Source of the DNA: Motiliproteus sp036961355
GTDB lineage: Bacteria; Pseudomonadota; Gammaproteobacteria; Pseudomonadales; Balneatricaceae
Direction of reading: 5' to 3'
Assembly: GCA_036961355.1 (NCBI GenBank)
Contig: JBALVL010000014.1
Location: 45,189 to 109,188, forward strand
DNA: 64,000 bases
Part shown: positions 36,415 to 45,563 of the stretch, piece by piece
Layout: each line of letters opens with the position of its first letter
How positions within the stretch are numbered: the stretch's first letter is position 1
Notes under the pieces: model-generated
What the model was told of the DNA's origin: nothing
The model's database searches: none
The model's input: the letters and a program-made list of their open reading frames with translations, nothing else
Program-made: the position numbers and the translations under genes

Positions 36415-37089
36415 ATGGATGCGGATTTTTGGCATCAGCGTTGGGATCGACAGCAGATAGCGTTCCACCAACAACAGGTGAACCCGCTGCTGCAACGGTA
36501 TTGGCCGGCGCTGCAGCTAGAACAGGGAAGTAGGGTGTTTGTGCCGTTGTGCGGTAAGTCGGTCGATATGCTGTGGTTGCTTGAGCAGGGTTATTCGTTG
36601 GTCGGCAGTGAGCTGAGTGAGCTGGCCGTTGAAGCATTCTTCACAGAAAACCAACTGCAACCGCAACGTTCACAGATTGAGGGTTCAGGGACCTCACCGT
36701 TGCAACAGTGGCAGGTCGATTCGTTAACACTATTGTGTGGCGATCTATTCGCCATCGATAAAGATCGTTGTGGCCAGTTTGATGTTATTTATGATCGTGC
36801 CGCCCTGATCGCATTGCCTGAGTCGATGCGGCAGGGTTATGTCGATAAATTGGTCGGTCTCCTCAAACCGGGAGGGCAGATATTATTGATAACCTTGGAG
36901 TATCCCTCGGAGTTACATCAAGGACCTCCTTTCTCGGTCCTTGAAACTGATTTCATGCCACTGTTTGACGGTTTTAGTGTCGAGAATCTCGGTAGTGAAC
37001 TATTGACGCGTGACAGTCAGGGCTTTAGCCGGCGCGGTTTGTTGGGTTCAACCGAGGTGGTTTACCGCTTACAGCACCGTGGTAAGTAA
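36415..37089 (+). CDS. tpm: Thiopurine S-methyltransferase
   Basis: 224 residues. N-terminus DADFWHQRWDRQQIAFHQ and SAM-binding motif VFVPLCGKSVDMLWL with GSELSELAVEAFF are typical of bacterial TPMT. The SAM-dependent enzyme methylates thiopurines and, in Pseudomonas relatives, selenium and tellurium compounds. ATG 36415 follows GGAGAGGG. It stands alone and is divergent from the binding-protein/kinase pair across the repeat array. Confidence 0.95.
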   Translation: MDADFWHQRWDRQQIAFHQQQVNPLLQRYWPALQLEQGSRVFVPLCGKSVDMLWLLEQGYSLVGSELSELAVEAFFTENQLQPQRSQIEGSGTSPLQQWQVDSLTLLCGDLFAIDKDRCGQFDVIYDRAALIALPESMRQGYVDKLVGLLKPGGQILLITLEYPSELHQGPPFSVLETDFMPLFDGFSVENLGSELLTRDSQGFSRRGLLGSTEVVYRLQHRGK

Positions 37090-37162
37090 CGGTGTTGGAC
37101 AATTGATGCAGAAATTGTGCTTGATATCGAGCTACGGGGATGTGTCGGTAGTATGAACCGGT

Positions 37163-37168
37163 TATAAT
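37163..37168 (+). promoter_or_regulatory. Candidate -10 element for fmdB-aspS
   Basis: TATAAT in the context CCGGTTATAAT, 40 bases before the FmdB-type start. The -35 region is poor. Confidence 0.4.
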
Positions 37169-37208
37169 TTGCTGTTTTGTACTATTAAAGTGTTAAGTGG
37201 TAATCGAC

Positions 37209-37439
37209 ATGCCTATCTATGGATATCAGTGCGCTGAATGCAGCCACGAATTTGAAGCGTTGCAGAAAATCAGTGATAAGTCGCTGACCGACTGTCCGGC
37301 TTGTAGTAAGTCGGCACTATCTAAGTTGGTCACAGCACCAGGTTTCCGGTTATCCGGTAACGGCTGGTATGAGACTGACTTTAAGACGGGCAACAAGAAA
37401 AATTTAGCGGCGGGCTCTGATAGCAGCGTCGATAAGTAG
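37209..37439 (+). CDS. FmdB-type zinc ribbon protein
   Basis: 76 residues starting MPIYGYQCAEC. Two CxxC knuckles (C-AE-C and C-PA-C) bind zinc, and LSGNGWYETDFK closes the FmdB domain. The frame runs from 37197, but MPIY at 37209 is the conserved family start. It sits immediately before aspS, the usual place for this small regulator in proteobacteria. Its function is unproven; regulatory or RNA-related roles have been proposed. Confidence 0.92.
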   Translation: MPIYGYQCAECSHEFEALQKISDKSLTDCPACSKSALSKLVTAPGFRLSGNGWYETDFKTGNKKNLAAGSDSSVDK

Positions 37440-37458
37440 TTGCGTCATGATTAATCAA

Positions 37459-37478
37459 CGCCCCGCCAGTGCGGGGCG
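37459..37478 (+). terminator. GC-rich hairpin between fmdB and aspS
   Basis: An 8-bp perfect stem CGCCCCGC (37459-37466) / GCGGGGCG (37471-37478) with loop CAGT, followed by a weak T-rich stretch. A partial terminator is likely. Confidence 0.6.
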
Positions 37479-37554
37479 CTGTTGGTTTTAGTCCGGCTAT
37501 TTGAATTTGTAGATTAATATCCCATCTCTCTATTTTTGAAAACAGGAACAGACT

Positions 37555-39330
37555 ATGCGCAGCCATTACTGTGGCATTTTGAATGAGTCACTGATCGACC
37601 AGACCGTTACCCTTTGTGGTTGGGTTCATCGCCGTCGCGACCACGGTGGCGTTATCTTCCTTGATCTGCGTGATCGCGATGGTATTGCTCAGGTAGTATT
37701 CGATCCGGATACCGAAGAGCACTTTGCGCTGGCCGATAGTGTCCGTAACGAATATGTCGTTCAGGTTAAGGGCCGGGTTCGCGCCCGTCCAGCCGGCACT
37801 GGAAATGCCGATATGACCACAGGTCAGATCGAAGTGTTGGGTAAAGAGCTGGTTATCCTTAACAAGGCTGATACCCCTCCGTTCCAGCTTGATGAACATC
37901 AGGCTGTTGGCGAAGACATTCGTCTTAAGTATCGCTATGTCGACCTACGTCGCCCTGAGATGCTCGAACGTTTGCGTTTCCGCTCTAAGATTACCAATCA
38001 CATCCGCAATTATCTGGATGACAACGGCTTCCTTGATATCGAGACACCGATCCTGACGCGTGCAACCCCTGAAGGTGCGCGTGACTATCTGGTGCCAAGC
38101 CGTACTCACGAAGGCCATTTCTTTGCTTTGCCGCAGTCGCCACAGCTGTTTAAACAGTTGTTGATGGTGGCGGGCATGGACCGTTATTACCAGATCGCTA
38201 AGTGCTTCCGTGACGAAGACCTGCGTGCTGATCGGCAGCCTGAATTTACTCAGATCGATATCGAGACCAGCTTCCTCGACGAAGAGGCGATCATGGGCTT
38301 GACCGAAGGGATGATTCGTCAGTTGTTTAGCGAACTGATGGATGTTGAGCTGGGTGAGTTCCCGCGGATGCCTTACGCTGAAGCGATGACGCGTTATGGT
38401 TCCGATAAGCCGGATCTGCGGATTCCGCTGGAACTGGTTGATGTTAAAGAGCTGATGGCCACGGTTGAATTCAAAGTGTTTGCAGCGCCTGCCAAAGACC
38501 CTAAAGGCCGGGTAACCGCACTGAAGGTACCGGGTGGTGCCAAGCTAACCCGTAAGCAGATCGACGAGTACACCAAGTTTGTTGGTATCTACGGTGCCCG
38601 CGGTCTGGCCTGGATCAAAGTTAACGAGTTGGCTAAGGGCGTTGAAGGTCTGCAGTCGCCGATCGTTAAGTTCCTGGGCGACGACGTGTCGATGCAGTTG
38701 ATGGAGAAGGTTGGTGCGCAGGATGGCGATATCGTCTTCTTCGGCGCCGACAAAGAGAAGATCGTCACCGAAGCGTTGGGCGCACTGCGTTGCAAGCTTG
38801 GTGAAGACTTGGACCTATACACCAGCGAGTGGGCACCGATGTGGGTGGTCGACTTCCCAATGTTCGAAGAGAACAGCGACGGTTCACTGACTGCGTTACA
38901 CCATCCGTTCACGGCACCTTCGTGCAGCCCCGAAGAGCTGGTCGCCAACCCTGATACCTCGCTGTCACGTGCTTATGACATGGTATTGAACGGTTGCGAG
39001 CTGGGTGGCGGTTCGATCCGTATCCACGATCAGGCAATGCAGGAAGTGGTATTCAACGTTCTCAAGATCAGCCAGGAAGAGCAGCGCGAGAAGTTCGGCT
39101 TCCTGCTGGATGCGCTGAAGTTCGGCGCGCCACCGCACGGTGGTTTGGCCTTCGGTCTTGACCGCCTGGTGATGCTGATGACCGGCTCCAAATCGATTCG
39201 AGAAGTGATCGCCTTCCCGAAAACCCAGAGTGCGGCTTGTGTGATGACCGCCGCACCGGGTGAGGTCAGTACCGCTCAGCTGCGCGAGCTGAGCATTAAG
39301 GTGCGCAAGCCGCAAGCCGCTGCTGAGTAA
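37555..39330 (+). CDS. aspS: Aspartyl-tRNA synthetase
   Basis: 591 residues, the usual bacterial length. An N-terminal OB anticodon-binding domain (LCGWVHRRRDHGGVIFLDLRD) precedes the class II core with motif 2 (KCFRDEDLRADRQPEFTQID), the inserted GAD domain (about 290-410), and motif 3 (HGGLAFGLDRLVMLM). It charges tRNA-Asp in the cytoplasm. The gene order fmdB-aspS-yebC is conserved. An AGGAAC site precedes the ATG. A strong terminator follows 20 bases after the stop. Confidence 0.98.
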   Translation: MRSHYCGILNESLIDQTVTLCGWVHRRRDHGGVIFLDLRDRDGIAQVVFDPDTEEHFALADSVRNEYVVQVKGRVRARPAGTGNADMTTGQIEVLGKELVILNKADTPPFQLDEHQAVGEDIRLKYRYVDLRRPEMLERLRFRSKITNHIRNYLDDNGFLDIETPILTRATPEGARDYLVPSRTHEGHFFALPQSPQLFKQLLMVAGMDRYYQIAKCFRDEDLRADRQPEFTQIDIETSFLDEEAIMGLTEGMIRQLFSELMDVELGEFPRMPYAEAMTRYGSDKPDLRIPLELVDVKELMATVEFKVFAAPAKDPKGRVTALKVPGGAKLTRKQIDEYTKFVGIYGARGLAWIKVNELAKGVEGLQSPIVKFLGDDVSMQLMEKVGAQDGDIVFFGADKEKIVTEALGALRCKLGEDLDLYTSEWAPMWVVDFPMFEENSDGSLTALHHPFTAPSCSPEELVANPDTSLSRAYDMVLNGCELGGGSIRIHDQAMQEVVFNVLKISQEEQREKFGFLLDALKFGAPPHGGLAFGLDRLVMLMTGSKSIREVIAFPKTQSAACVMTAAPGEVSTAQLRELSIKVRKPQAAAE

Positions 39331-39350
39331 GCGGTGGTTGGTGCTTGACG

Positions 39351-39381
39351 AAAAAGGCGGACCTTAGGGTCCGCCTTTTTT
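39351..39381 (+). terminator. Terminator of aspS
   Basis: A 13-bp perfect stem AAAAAGGCGGACC (39351-39363) and its complement (39368-39380), loop TTAG, with a T run. Confidence 0.9.
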
Positions 39382-39420
39382 GTATCTGGCCTATTTAAGG
39401 CCTCGTTTTTTAGCAGACAT

Positions 39421-39484
39421 AACTATTCAAGTTCAGAGCTATTCTAAGACAGAGTCCTACTAAGACAGCACTATTCAAAGACAG
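39421..39484. repeat. Four 16-bp tandem repeats in the yebC leader
   Basis: Exactly four consecutive 16-base units: AACTATTCAAGTTCAG, AGCTATTCTAAGACAG, AGTCCTACTAAGACAG and CACTATTCAAAGACAG. The array ends 13 bases before the yebC ATG and leaves only the AGGAG site between. The sequence is non-coding. Confidence 0.85.
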
Positions 39485-39497
39485 ACAGGAGCAATCC

Positions 39498-40238
39498 ATG
39501 GCAGGCCATAGCAAATTTGCCAATATCAAGCACCGGAAGGCGGCGCAGGATGCCAAGCGCGGCAAAGTTTTCACCAAGCTGATTCGAGAACTGGTGGTTG
39601 CCGCCAAAGAGGGTGGTGGTGCGCCCGAGGATAACCCGCGCCTTCGTTTGGCTATCGATAAGTCGCTCGGTGCCAACATGAAGAAAGACACCATCGAAAA
39701 GGCGATTCAGCGTGGAGCCGGTGGTGGCGAAGGTGAACACTATGACGAGTTAACCTACGAGGGTTATGCGCCCGGCGGCACCGCCATTTTGGTCGAAACC
39801 ATGACTGATAATGTTAACCGCACCGTCTCGGCGGTGCGTGCTGCGTTCTCTAAGTCTGGCGGAAATATGGGAACCGCAGGCTCGGTGGCTTACCTGTTCG
39901 ACCGTAAAGGGCAGCTCACCTTCGACGCCGGGGTCGACGAGGAGCAGATCATGGAGTTGGCGCTTGAGTCGGGTGCCGATGATGTCATCACTAATGATGA
40001 CGGTTCGATCGATGTATTTACCGATCACAGTGTTTTTTTAGCCGTTAAGGCAGCATTTGAGGGCGCAGATTTAACACCAGTGGTGGCGGAAGTGTCGATG
40101 ATTCCATCGACCAGCAACGAGCTGGATGTGGACGCGGCGAAGAAACTGTTACGACTGATTGACGTGCTGGAAGATCTTGACGACGTACAGGAGGTCTACC
40201 ATAACGGCGAAATTCCAGAGGCGGCGATGGAGGAGTAA
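39498..40238 (+). CDS. yebC: YebC/PmpR family protein
   Basis: 246 residues. The N-terminus AGHSKFANIKHRKAAQDAKR, then FTKLIRELVVAAKEGG and the C-terminal ETPVV-like block place it firmly in the YebC/TACO1 family. These proteins act in the cytoplasm as transcription regulators or translation factors that relieve stalled ribosomes. AGGAG precedes the ATG by six bases. It has its own unit, as the aspS terminator lies upstream; in other gammaproteobacteria ruvC often follows, which is absent here. Confidence 0.97.
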   Translation: MAGHSKFANIKHRKAAQDAKRGKVFTKLIRELVVAAKEGGGAPEDNPRLRLAIDKSLGANMKKDTIEKAIQRGAGGGEGEHYDELTYEGYAPGGTAILVETMTDNVNRTVSAVRAAFSKSGGNMGTAGSVAYLFDRKGQLTFDAGVDEEQIMELALESGADDVITNDDGSIDVFTDHSVFLAVKAAFEGADLTPVVAEVSMIPSTSNELDVDAAKKLLRLIDVLEDLDDVQEVYHNGEIPEAAMEE

Positions 40239-40261
40239 CGCTCTTCAGTGTCCGGTATAAC

Positions 40262-40292
40262 AAAACGCAGTGGCCTTAAGCCACTGCGTTTT
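40262..40292. terminator. Bidirectional terminator between yebC and the chemoreceptor
   Basis: A 13-bp perfect stem AAAACGCAGTGGC (40262-40274) / its complement (40280-40292), loop CTTAA, with A and T ends that serve both convergent genes. Confidence 0.85.
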
Positions 40293-40327
40293 GACTATCG
40301 ATTGCAGAGTGGGATAACGGAAAGGCG

Positions 40328-42127
40328 TTACTTATTCGCTTCGTCGAGCAGGCAATCCGGGTTGAAGCCCATGATCAATGCGCCCCAGTGTTTGCCGTTG
40401 ATGTGAATTGGCATGGACAGGTCATTGAGTACTTCGCCGGTATCACGAATGAAGGTCTGCAATAGGAACGGTTCTGTATTGCTTGCCCGGCGTTGTTCGG
40501 CTCGGGTGGCATTGAATATCCGTTGGTGGCGACTTTGTAGGTTATCGACAGCAGGATCGCCAGTTAGCGGTTTGGAGAGGTGGCTATGGTGGGCAGGCAG
40601 GTAGCCGTTGATGTCGATCGCTACCGCATAGATAAATTCGGGGCGTTGTTTGATGAAGGCATCAAACAGGGGCTGTAATTTACTCTCAAATGCGGAGGCG
40701 TAACTGACCGTGGTTTTCTGTGGGTTGGTGTTTGGGGTCGATTGATAGCAGCGGTCGAAAAGATTCAGCCCCTGACTGCCAAGCAGCTCCATCGCGTGCT
40801 GAATTTCTGTGGTCCAGCTACGTCCGGTTTGAATCATATCCTCAAAGCCACCGTAACCGATGATGAAACGCGATAGTAGCTCCTGCGTCTGTTCGGTGGA
40901 TATCTCCAGATCGTCGGAGTAGCTCTGTGAGCGCTCGATATCAGCACTGACCTGGCGGCTCAGATCAGCGATCAGACTGACGTGCTGGTGCGACTCTTTA
41001 TTGGTGCTGGATAGCTCTTCAATGGCAGCACTGATATCGGTCAGCTGACGATTTACCGATTCAAAATCATTTACCATGCGGTGGAACTGGGTGGAGGTGG
41101 TCTCGATCACCTCTTGGGTATTGAGCGTGTATTGTTGGATCTCTTCGGTGCCTTTCTTGGTTGTGGCAACCAGTCCCGTCATCTGATTGATGTTTTTATC
41201 GATTTCGCTGGTAGCTTTGTTGACCTTCTGTGACAGGCTGCGAACTTCATCGGCGACCACGGCGAAACCACGACCGTGCTCACCGGCACGCGCCGCTTCA
41301 ATGGCTGCGTTGAGTGCCAGCAAGTTGGTCTGCTCGGAGAATTCCTGCACCATGCCTACGATGCTGCTGATATTGTCCGAGTTAGTACTGAGCTGGTGCA
41401 CGGTTTCGTTGAAGCTTGAGACCAGTTTGGTGACTTGCTGAATCTGCTCCACCACCACTGACAGCTCTTTGGCTGAGACCTGTACATCCTGAAGGTTCTG
41501 ACTGTTTTGTTGAGCAATGGCGTTGGTGTTGCTGGCTATCTCATCAATCGCTTGTGTTGCCTGCGAACTTGATTCGAAGACTAGGGTAGCGTGGCTCTCC
41601 TGTTCGCTGACATTTTTGTGTGCATGCTGTATTACCTGACTAAGACGGGTAGCGCCTAAGGCAACGTTAACGCTACGGCGGCGGGTCTTGGCGATAATGC
41701 TGCGCAGGTTGACGGCGAAATTGTTATAGCTCTCCGACATTTCGGCTATTTCATCATGAGTGCTGACCGGAAGGGTGCGCGATATGTCACCATTCTTGCC
41801 ACTAATAGCGTGTAAAATTTCGGTGATAGATTTGATTGGACGCAGGAACAGGTGACGCATGAAAAAGATCAGGAAGATGGCGGCGACAATGGTGGCGCCT
41901 GAGACCAGGGCGATATAGATGCTGCTCTCAGCATGGATCGCTTGAACTTGCTGTACCAACAGGTCATCAGCCGGGAACTGGCTCATAGCCTGTGAGATCG
42001 ATTTGTTGGCATTGTAGAACAATCCGAGCGTGATGAACTGCATCAGCAATAGGAAGCCGACATTGCCAACGATTTTTCGAGTTAAGGTAAAAAAAAGTGA
42101 CTTTTCAATATTTTGATACAGGCTCAT
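40328..42127 (-). CDS. Methyl-accepting chemotaxis protein with C-terminal sensor region
   Basis: 599 residues. Two membrane helices (about 20-40 and 70-91) leave a periplasmic loop of only 30 residues. HAMP (92-145) is followed by the signalling domain with tip EQTNLLALNAAIEAARAGEHGRGF (in two pieces, about 265-288) and VADEVRSL. After the signalling hairpin a further 170 residues (430-599) form a separate cytoplasmic domain (WTTEIQHAMELL, FIYAVAIDINGYLPAHHS, GKHWGALIMGF) with the pattern of a PAS/Cache-like sensor. So sensing is probably cytoplasmic and C-terminal. No CheR-docking pentapeptide is seen. Monocistronic, convergent with yebC. Confidence 0.92.
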   Translation of the reverse strand: MSLYQNIEKSLFFTLTRKIVGNVGFLLLMQFITLGLFYNANKSISQAMSQFPADDLLVQQVQAIHAESSIYIALVSGATIVAAIFLIFFMRHLFLRPIKSITEILHAISGKNGDISRTLPVSTHDEIAEMSESYNNFAVNLRSIIAKTRRRSVNVALGATRLSQVIQHAHKNVSEQESHATLVFESSSQATQAIDEIASNTNAIAQQNSQNLQDVQVSAKELSVVVEQIQQVTKLVSSFNETVHQLSTNSDNISSIVGMVQEFSEQTNLLALNAAIEAARAGEHGRGFAVVADEVRSLSQKVNKATSEIDKNINQMTGLVATTKKGTEEIQQYTLNTQEVIETTSTQFHRMVNDFESVNRQLTDISAAIEELSSTNKESHQHVSLIADLSRQVSADIERSQSYSDDLEISTEQTQELLSRFIIGYGGFEDMIQTGRSWTTEIQHAMELLGSQGLNLFDRCYQSTPNTNPQKTTVSYASAFESKLQPLFDAFIKQRPEFIYAVAIDINGYLPAHHSHLSKPLTGDPAVDNLQSRHQRIFNATRAEQRRASNTEPFLLQTFIRDTGEVLNDLSMPIHINGKHWGALIMGFNPDCLLDEANK

Positions 42128-42411
42128 AGATTTCTCATGATTCAGCTACAACAAATAGGACGTCCCTCAGGCCATCCAATCAACCAAGATTGTCGGGATG
42201 GGGGGACTTAATCAAGAACAGATTTAGGCCTTGTGACTAAAGGATGAGAGGAATAGGACTGTTGATCTAAGTCATTCTGGTCTAAGGCGTTGCTGTTGCT
42301 GGGAAGGCCGGGTATTGCTATCGGTCGGTGTCAGCACCCCGTTGTGATTTGGCCCGAAAGAGCGGTATCCGTCGTTCGCTCAGCGGGCCGTGTTTCATGC
42401 GCAGTTGCTTT

Positions 42412-42798
42412 TCAAACGGGACTTGAGGGGTAAGGGTAAAGGGCGCTGAATAAGTGGTGTTGATGCTTGGTGCTGGCACTCACGATCTCCTCGATCGTTT
42501 CATTGGCTTGCTGTATTGCTCGGTATTCCTGCTCACCGGTTTCAGCCAAGCTGTGTTCAATGTTCTGCAGATAGCCCAGCTGCGACTGAGTCAACGCCTG
42601 AGGGTCACTGCAGCAGTCGAGAATAACTTTAAACTGTTTGACGCTGGCTTCAATGCTGCTGCTGAATAACGCCGTCTGCAATTCAACGACTTTTTCAAAA
42701 GCCTGGCAGTTGGCATCGGCTATTTGCAAAAAGGGTGTCACTAATTCGTCACTGCCATAACTGGCAGATGCCAAATCTGTTTTTTTCTGGCTATTCAT
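42412..42798 (-). CDS. Phasin-like protein
   Basis: About 128 residues from ATG 42796-42798 (MNSQKKTDLASA). It is all-helical, with amphipathic phasin-type stretches (FLQIADANCQAFEKVVELQTA split by FSSSIEASVKQF). Phasins coat polyhydroxyalkanoate granules or act as chaperones. No PHA synthase lies in the window, so granule binding cannot be inferred from context. The longer frame to 42840 lacks a better ribosome site; AGGAAC lies before the chosen start. Confidence 0.65.
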   Translation of the reverse strand: MNSQKKTDLASASYGSDELVTPFLQIADANCQAFEKVVELQTALFSSSIEASVKQFKVILDCCSDPQALTQSQLGYLQNIEHSLAETGEQEYRAIQQANETIEEIVSASTKHQHHLFSALYPYPSSPV

Positions 42799-43120
42799 GG
42801 GGGTGTTCCTGTTCTGTAGCTTGGAGGGGATGAACGCCAAAACGGATTAATGGCGGACCACAGCAACACTAGAGTAGTACAGATATGGGTCTAAATTAGC
42901 ACGCTTGCATAAAGCTCATGATCTTATGAACTCCAGCATGCTCAAGCCGTTGTTGTTATGGCTATAGAGGCGGGCAACTCAAAAGCTGATTAGCGGCTCA
43001 GAATGAAAAGAATTGATCCAAGCGCCATGCGCAAGAAGTATGGCGAGTGGCAATTTTGAGGGGCATTATTAACGGTAACTAGTAACGGGTATTTAAAATG
43101 CAGGCTTTAGTGTGAAGTAG
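42799..43120. other. Intergenic region, nothing recognised
   Basis: About 320 bases between the phasin-like gene and the exporter; no gene, strong hairpin or repeat seen. Confidence 0.4.
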
Positions 43121-44344
43121 CTATTGAGGCGGGCTGGTTGGGCCTGTATCAACGAGTGTCGGCGATGCGATAAAAAGGAAACAGCAATATCCAATAACAC
43201 CGCAAAGAGATATCACCATGGCCATCGGTAAGGCTGTTTCGTCATGTAGCAGACTAACAGCCACGGCAGTCAGGCCGCCTATCAGAAATCGGCTGGTTCC
43301 TAATATTGCGGCAGCGCTGCCTGCGGTACGATCAAAAGGCGAAACGACGGCAGCCGAGCAATTGGCACCCAGCAGGCCGATACAACCTACAAACAGAACC
43401 AGTAGCGGAAAGAGCGCGGCCAATTGATCCAGGACCAAGACCGAGACCAACAGCAACATCCCGATAATCGCCTGAAACAGGCTGGCTCTACCGATCATAG
43501 TCGCTAGTCCGGTGCGCATAATGATTCGGCTATTGACCCAGTTAAGCAGCATCATCAGTACGATGTTGCAACCGAACAACAAACCATACAGCGCTTCGCT
43601 GACTCCGTAGTACTCGATATAGACAAACGGGGAGGCGGTAATAAAGGCGAACATCCCTGCCGTGGAGAAACTGCCACACAGCAAGTACCCCATCGCCTGA
43701 CGATGACCCAATACTTGTTTGTAGTCGCAGAGCATACGTCGTAGTGAAAAGCGCTGGGGGGTGGTTTGTCTTGTTTCGGGTAACCGCAGCCAGATGACCA
43801 GTGAGAGCACGGCTCCAAGCAGTGTTAGTAACAAGAATATTGTCCGCCAACCAAACCAGAGCAATACCTGACCACCAACCAGCGGAGCGAGCAGCGGGGC
43901 GAGAGTCATCGACATCACTACCAGAGACATCATTCGGGCGGCGGCTTCTCCACGGTACAGGTCCCTGACTAATGCAGTGACAACAACGGAAGCTGCACCG
44001 CCACCTAGGGCCTGAAGGGTGCGCGCCAGTAACAGCTGTTCCAGATCTACCGCAAGAGTGCAGATTAAGCTGGCGACTGAGAATAACATCATGCCGAATA
44101 GCATCACGGGTCGTCGGCCGAAGCGATCTGATAACGGGCCGTAGATCAGCTGGCATAGCGCGTAGCCGAGCATAAATACGGTTAGGGTTTGTTGAATCTG
44201 ATTGATTGGCCGGTTCAGCCCTTCCGCCATTGCTGGCAGAGCCGGTAAGTACATGTCAATCGCTAAGGGCGCAGTTGCCGCGAGTGCGCCAAGTAGCAGA
44301 ATGAGTGCGGTTGAGTCGACAGCTAAGGGGCGGTGCAGAAACAT
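43121..44344 (-). CDS. Bcr/CflA family multidrug exporter (MFS)
   Basis: About 407 residues and 12 membrane helices. The family N-terminus (LAATAPLAIDMYLPALPAMAEG), the MFS loop GPLSDRFGRRPVML and motif RTLQALGGGAASVV are clear. Bcr/CflA pumps export drugs such as bicyclomycin, chloramphenicol and sulfonamides by proton antiport. ATG 44342-44344 is preceded by a TTG that extends the frame by one codon. Divergent from the M23 peptidase gene. Confidence 0.93.
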   Translation of the reverse strand: MFLHRPLAVDSTALILLLGALAATAPLAIDMYLPALPAMAEGLNRPINQIQQTLTVFMLGYALCQLIYGPLSDRFGRRPVMLFGMMLFSVASLICTLAVDLEQLLLARTLQALGGGAASVVVTALVRDLYRGEAAARMMSLVVMSMTLAPLLAPLVGGQVLLWFGWRTIFLLLTLLGAVLSLVIWLRLPETRQTTPQRFSLRRMLCDYKQVLGHRQAMGYLLCGSFSTAGMFAFITASPFVYIEYYGVSEALYGLLFGCNIVLMMLLNWVNSRIIMRTGLATMIGRASLFQAIIGMLLLVSVLVLDQLAALFPLLVLFVGCIGLLGANCSAAVVSPFDRTAGSAAAILGTSRFLIGGLTAVAVSLLHDETALPMAMVISLCGVIGYCCFLFIASPTLVDTGPTSPPQ

Positions 44345-44597
44345 CAATGAGCCTTAATTAGAGGCGATTATTAGAGCCTTTGGCCCCTAATCAAAAGCAG
44401 TTATGGTATCAGAGTATGGGGCAGGAGCTGTAGTTGTGATTGCCCGGTAATTGTCATCGATGCCGATCATCGCTTTTGATGTTGTGGCCAATCGGGTTGT
44501 TGTTCTTGGTTGTTTAGCGGTGCCGTGCAGTGACAACCGCCGTCTCTTTATATATCATTTTGCTCCTGTTTTTTTGTTCGGTTTATGCGTAACGCCT

Positions 44598-45563
44598 GTG
44601 AAGAATCGTCTGATCTTAACCTTGACCACCAGTCGGGGGTCGCGCCAACTATCATTAAATCTGGTAGCGCGTTACCTGCTGCTGATCTTTGTCGCTATGT
44701 TACTGTTTAGTTTGTTTATCAGTAATGCTTTGCTGGTTAAAACCTCGGATGAATTTGATAGCCTGACGGCTGACCATGTGCAGTTAGCCAACCTCTATAC
44801 CGACGTTCTGGATAGTCGCGAGACGGTCAGAACCGAACTTGATCGTTTGAGCGATAACCTCAGTCTGATCGAACTGGAACGCGACACTCTGCAACAACTT
44901 AGCGATGAATGGAGTCAGCCGTTTCGTCAGCTCGAACGGGCGATGGGTTTAACTGAATCGCCAGTGATAAGCTTGGTGCGTAGCCGTGAATTGCAACAGA
45001 TGGCATACGAACGGTTGTTCATGCTGTACGGCATACCGAACGGTTCGCCGCTCGAGAAGGTCGAGCTGACGGACCGTTTTGGACGACGGACCCACCCGGT
45101 GACCGGCAAAAAGAAACACCATAACGGGCTCGATTTTCGTGCTGCCATGGGAACCCCTATCTACGCCACTGCCGATGGCGCGGTAGAGTTTTCCGGCTTT
45201 CATAAGAAGAGCGGCTACGGAAATCTGATCATCATTAACCATAATTTTGGTTTTAAGAGTTATTACGGTCATCTTAAAAAAGCCGCTGTACGCAGCGGTC
45301 GCTTGGTGAAGAAGGGACAGCTGATCGGGTATAGTGGAAATTCGGGTATATCTACCGGACCTCACCTCCACTATGAGGTCCGTTATCTGTTCAAACCGCT
45401 CAACCCGGCTCCGTTTATGAGCTGGAGCATGGATAATTATCAGCAGCTGTTTACTGAGGAGAAGGGGATAAAGTGGGATGGTTTAAGAGAGATGCTGCCG
45501 ATCAATCGGCTCGAACTGCCGTTACTATCATCGCCCGGGGAAACAAGCTCTGCGGAGAGATGA
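44598..45563 (+). CDS. M23 family metallopeptidase
   Basis: About 321 residues from GTG 44598; the frame is open from 44451 but the family-like N-terminus (KNRLILTLTTSRGSRQLSLN, membrane helix, coiled coil) begins here. The start is uncertain because no strong ribosome site is seen. The periplasmic C-terminal LytM/M23 domain keeps its zinc ligands: HPVTGKKKHHNGLDF and GPHLHYEV. It would cut peptidoglycan cross-links. Its last 91 bases overlap the start of the bactofilin gene in another frame. M23 peptidase next to bactofilin is a recurrent pairing in cell-shape loci. Confidence 0.9.
   Translation: MKNRLILTLTTSRGSRQLSLNLVARYLLLIFVAMLLFSLFISNALLVKTSDEFDSLTADHVQLANLYTDVLDSRETVRTELDRLSDNLSLIELERDTLQQLSDEWSQPFRQLERAMGLTESPVISLVRSRELQQMAYERLFMLYGIPNGSPLEKVELTDRFGRRTHPVTGKKKHHNGLDFRAAMGTPIYATADGAVEFSGFHKKSGYGNLIIINHNFGFKSYYGHLKKAAVRSGRLVKKGQLIGYSGNSGISTGPHLHYEVRYLFKPLNPAPFMSWSMDNYQQLFTEEKGIKWDGLREMLPINRLELPLLSSPGETSSAER

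Noticed and set aside
39421..39484. CRISPR-like repeat array
   Set aside because: Units are 16 bases, directly adjacent with no spacers, and no cas genes exist in the window.
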